A stretch of 64,000 nucleotides of DNA from Letharia columbiana (taxonomy: Eukaryota; Ascomycota; Lecanoromycetes; Lecanorales; Parmeliaceae), in the NCBI RefSeq assembly GCF_014066305.1, contig NW_023501069.1:222001-286000 (forward strand), in the 5' to 3' direction. Positions 61,576-64,000 of this stretch are shown here, one piece after another. The position numbers and the translations under genes were made by a program. Each line of letters opens with the position of its first letter. Within the stretch, counting starts at the first letter, position 1. The notes beneath the pieces were generated by a model, which saw nothing but the letters and a program-made list of their open reading frames with translations, did not search any database and had not been told where the DNA came from.

Positions 61576-61917
61576 GTTAAAAGAATTTCGAATCGATTGA
61601 TTGCGGAGGTGACAGACGTTAGTATGGAGCAAAAGCAATTCAGTGGAGTTGTAAAATTTAGCGTATTGTGCCGCGGCAGCGTTTCGCTTTTCAAGCGAGC
61701 TCAGCCTTACCGTAAGACCGAACATTTTTCGTTTTCGCTTCACGAGGTCAGCTCAACTCATTCAATCCTCCTCAAAAAGCATACGCCTATCTAACGGGTT
61801 GAGGCATGCATAACGATTCTCTTGCTGATTTTATTCCATACAGGACTGTGGTTTGCTGCCTTTCTTGACATGCTGGCCTTGACCAGAATCCCTGAGGCAC
61901 ACTGATCACTTCCCACG
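61576..61917. promoter_or_regulatory. Shared divergent promoter, RPS14 / TYR1
   Basis: A 342-bp interval between the divergent start codons of RPS14 and TYR1. No coding signal or recognised site was found. Confidence 0.6.
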
Positions 61918-63718
61918 ATGGAAAATATAACGGTTGGTATCATTGGGATGGGTGACATGGGGAAGATGTATGCTCGGAGGATTGGTGCTGCTGGCTGGAG
62001 GTAATTAATAGCTCTTCCCTCAGGAGCTTGTGTTACTGCGGGCCCCAGAATTGTGAGTATGCTCGCTTCCTTTTCAGTCTCCACACGATGCAATGATGAC
62101 TTGAGTGCATTTGGCTCGAGTATGGCTTGTGTACAGGTCTTAGGGTCATTCTGGCTCCTAAGTCTGGAAGCAAGCTGTCACTGATGTAAAATCTCAGCTA
62201 CCTAAATTATATTTGTCTGAAAATTGTATCTTGAAACCTTCGTCTACTTTGAATAGTGTTCTTGGGCTTGAGCTGACAAGTACCCTTTGCAGGTGGCACA
62301 GTCGACCACTGCTCTTGCGTGGCGCTACAAGAACTTTCGACACTAGCTGATCCATTGTCTGCGCAGAGTAAATGCCTGCGACAAGCCCGAGAAATACGAT
62401 TCCTTGAATGATGAGTTTGCTGACAGCGTAAATATTCTTCTGCGACGCTCAATGTGCGAACACAGCTGAAGCCGGCGTAGAGCAATGTGCAAATATTCCA
62501 TGACGGCCGTCTCGTTTCACGGTCAAGCGATGTCATCCTGTACAGCGTTGAAGCAGAGGCCATCGGTCGAATCGTGAGCCAATATGGACCTTGTATGCTT
62601 CATGATGTGACCCTGCAATCCTCACACTAACATCAACGCAGCGACCAAGCAAGGCGCCATTGTCGGCGGCCAGACTTCTTGTAAAGAAATCGAGATAGCT
62701 GCCTTCGAAGCTTACTTGCCTGAAGACGTCCAGATCATCTCCTGCCATTCCTTGCATGGACCCAAGGTCGATCCCAAGGGTCAGCCTCTCGCATTGATTA
62801 AGCATCGCGCATCACAACAAAGTCTTGCTTTGGTCGAAAAAATCCTCTCTTGCTTAAATTCTAACGTTGTCTATCTTACGGCCCAGCAGCATGACCAAAT
62901 TACAGCAGACACACAGGCTGTCACTCATGCCGCATTCCTGAGTATGGGCACCGCATGGTGCTCCAATAATCAGTTCCCTTGGGAGATCAGTCGCTATGTC
63001 GGTGGTATTGAGAACATCAAATGCAATCTCATGCTTCGTATCTACTCAAACAAATGGCATGTCTACGCCGGTCTTGCGATTCTGAACGCTGAGGCCAAAA
63101 AGCAAATCCGGCAATATGCCGAATCCGTGACTGAGCTCTTCAAGTTGATGCTCGGCGGCCACCGAGAAGAGCTTGAAAAACGCATCAAGACTGCTGGTGC
63201 TGCTGTATTCGGCTCCGGTCAGAAAGATCTACTCTTGAGAGACGAGGTTCTGGATCGTTTCTCGCTTGGGAAGGTGCCAAAGGAGAGGACACCAAACAAT
63301 CATCTAAGTCTTTTAGCCATGGTCGACTGCTGGTGGAAATTAGGCATCGTACCCTACGATCACATGATCTGCTCTACACCTGTGAGTAACAGTTACCATT
63401 GTTCCATACGGCCAACCTCATTTCTAATGTTGATCCGTTCAGCCTTTCCGTCTCTGGCTCGGAGTCACCGAGTACCTCTTCCGCAAGCCTCAGCTCCTCG
63501 AAGAAGTCATCAGCACCGCTATTGATGACAATACTTTTCGTTCGGACGATCTAGAGTTTACGTTTGCCGCTCGCGGATGGTCGGACTGTGTCTCCTTTGG
63601 CGATTTTGCATCTTATCAGGATCGCTTCGAACGCATCTCGAAATACTTTGAGCCTCGATTTCCGGAAGCAACTCGCATAGGTAATGAGATGACCAGTGTC
63701 ATCTTAGAGAAGACTTGA
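61918..63718 (+). CDS. TYR1: Prephenate dehydrogenase (tyrosine biosynthesis)
   Basis: Exons 61918-62000, 62367-62427, 62481-62592, 62642-63381 and 63443-63718, 423 aa. It converts prephenate to 4-hydroxyphenylpyruvate with NADP in tyrosine synthesis. Seen: MENITVGIIGMGDMGKMYAR with the GxGxxG dinucleotide loop; WRVNACDKPEKYDSLNDEFA; HDGRLVSRSSDVILYSVEAE; AIVGGQTSCKEIEIAAFEAY; the catalytic-region ISCHSLHGPKVDPKGQPLAL; and QITADTQAVTHAAFLSMGTA, LRIYSNKWHVYAGLAI, FRLWLGVTEYLFRKP. The match to yeast Tyr1 runs end to end. Exons 1-3 are small (83, 61 and 112 bases), so the first quarter of the protein is visible only after splicing. Intron 1 is 366 bp, the second longest here, and shows no clear introner signature. 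Confidence 0.94.
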
Positions 63719-64000
63719 TGCAGTCTAAGTGTACTGATGAAAAGGCTTCACGAGACACAGTCAGTCTGATTGGGTGAAGCTTATTGTTTACCCGAGCAAC
63801 GACCGCCACTGAGGGGGTCAGACGAGGTGCTAAAGTGGCACGAATGCTTGAACTGTATCAATGTCTTCGCCCGGGTTCTTGCCCTTACTTGATGTGAAAC
63901 CAAGAAATATCTGGAATGCACTTGTTACTGTTCCGATAAACTCCGGTCACGCCACCGCCATCCACATCCACATTTACGTGGATTGAGACCCTCTTTTCTT
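63719..64000. other. 3' flank of TYR1 at the window edge
   Basis: No gene is seen; probable 3' UTR and intergenic DNA running off the window. Confidence 0.4.

Noticed and set aside
62001..62366. TYR1 intron 1 (366 bp) as another introner-like element
   Set aside because: Neither the GTACGTACATTTCGGAG start nor the TCCGAAA end is present; length alone is not evidence.

Overview
This window is nuclear DNA of a filamentous ascomycete (Pezizomycotina). The evidence is short introns (mostly 45-70 bp, GT...AG, CTRAY branch points), the NADPH-oxidase regulator NoxR, a cutinase relic, a PigL_N/ankyrin-type gene, and ordinary single-copy fungal housekeeping genes. Several proteins look most like Leotiomycete versions, but that is an impression and not proof. 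Gene models were rebuilt by hand by joining exons across splice sites to restore known protein families; no search was run.

Layout, left to right. 0-8.3 kb: NDUFAF7-type methyltransferase (complex I assembly), a spacer, an Ecm13-like acidic protein, and a universal-stress-protein gene. 8.9-13.5 kb: a frame-broken PigL_N/ankyrin gene and a Golgi pH regulator (GPHR). 13.9-21.9 kb: SOD1 copper chaperone, mitochondrial ribosomal protein uL13m, urate oxidase, and the TORC2 subunit Rictor/Tsc11. 23.4-33.6 kb: a RING-LON protein, a decayed coding patch, a mitochondrial PPR protein and a C2H2 zinc-finger protein, followed by a 4.5-kb gene-free stretch. 38-48.4 kb: DBP2 RNA helicase, ISA2, kynureninase (one apparent frameshift) and NoxR. 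48.6-56.5 kb: HMP-P kinase, an F-box/LRR-like protein, the checkpoint clamp subunit Rad9, an Ats1-type RCC1 protein and RPS16. 57.6-63.7 kb: a cutinase pseudogene, the U5 snRNP factor AAR2, RPS14 and prephenate dehydrogenase TYR1.

The genes do not form a pathway cluster. They are mainly single-copy housekeeping genes, several arranged as divergent pairs with 180-350 bp shared promoters (CCS1/uL13m, ISA2/kynureninase, F-box/RAD9, ATS1/RPS16, RPS14/TYR1).

The most interesting signal is a pair of homologous introns in two unrelated genes 52 kb apart: the universal-stress-protein gene at 7126-7280 and AAR2 at 59528-59744. They share about three quarters of their first 75 bases and a near-identical 3' end. 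Their ends form an imperfect terminal inverted repeat in which the splice sites are embedded. This is what is expected of introner-like elements, introns that spread as mobile elements. Two further introns (AAR2 intron 2 and RPS14 intron 2) share the branch-point/3' signature. Other observations include a long DBP2 intron at the position conserved in yeasts, a urate oxidase without its peroxisomal signal, an HMP-P kinase without the usual TenA domain, and three broken genes.
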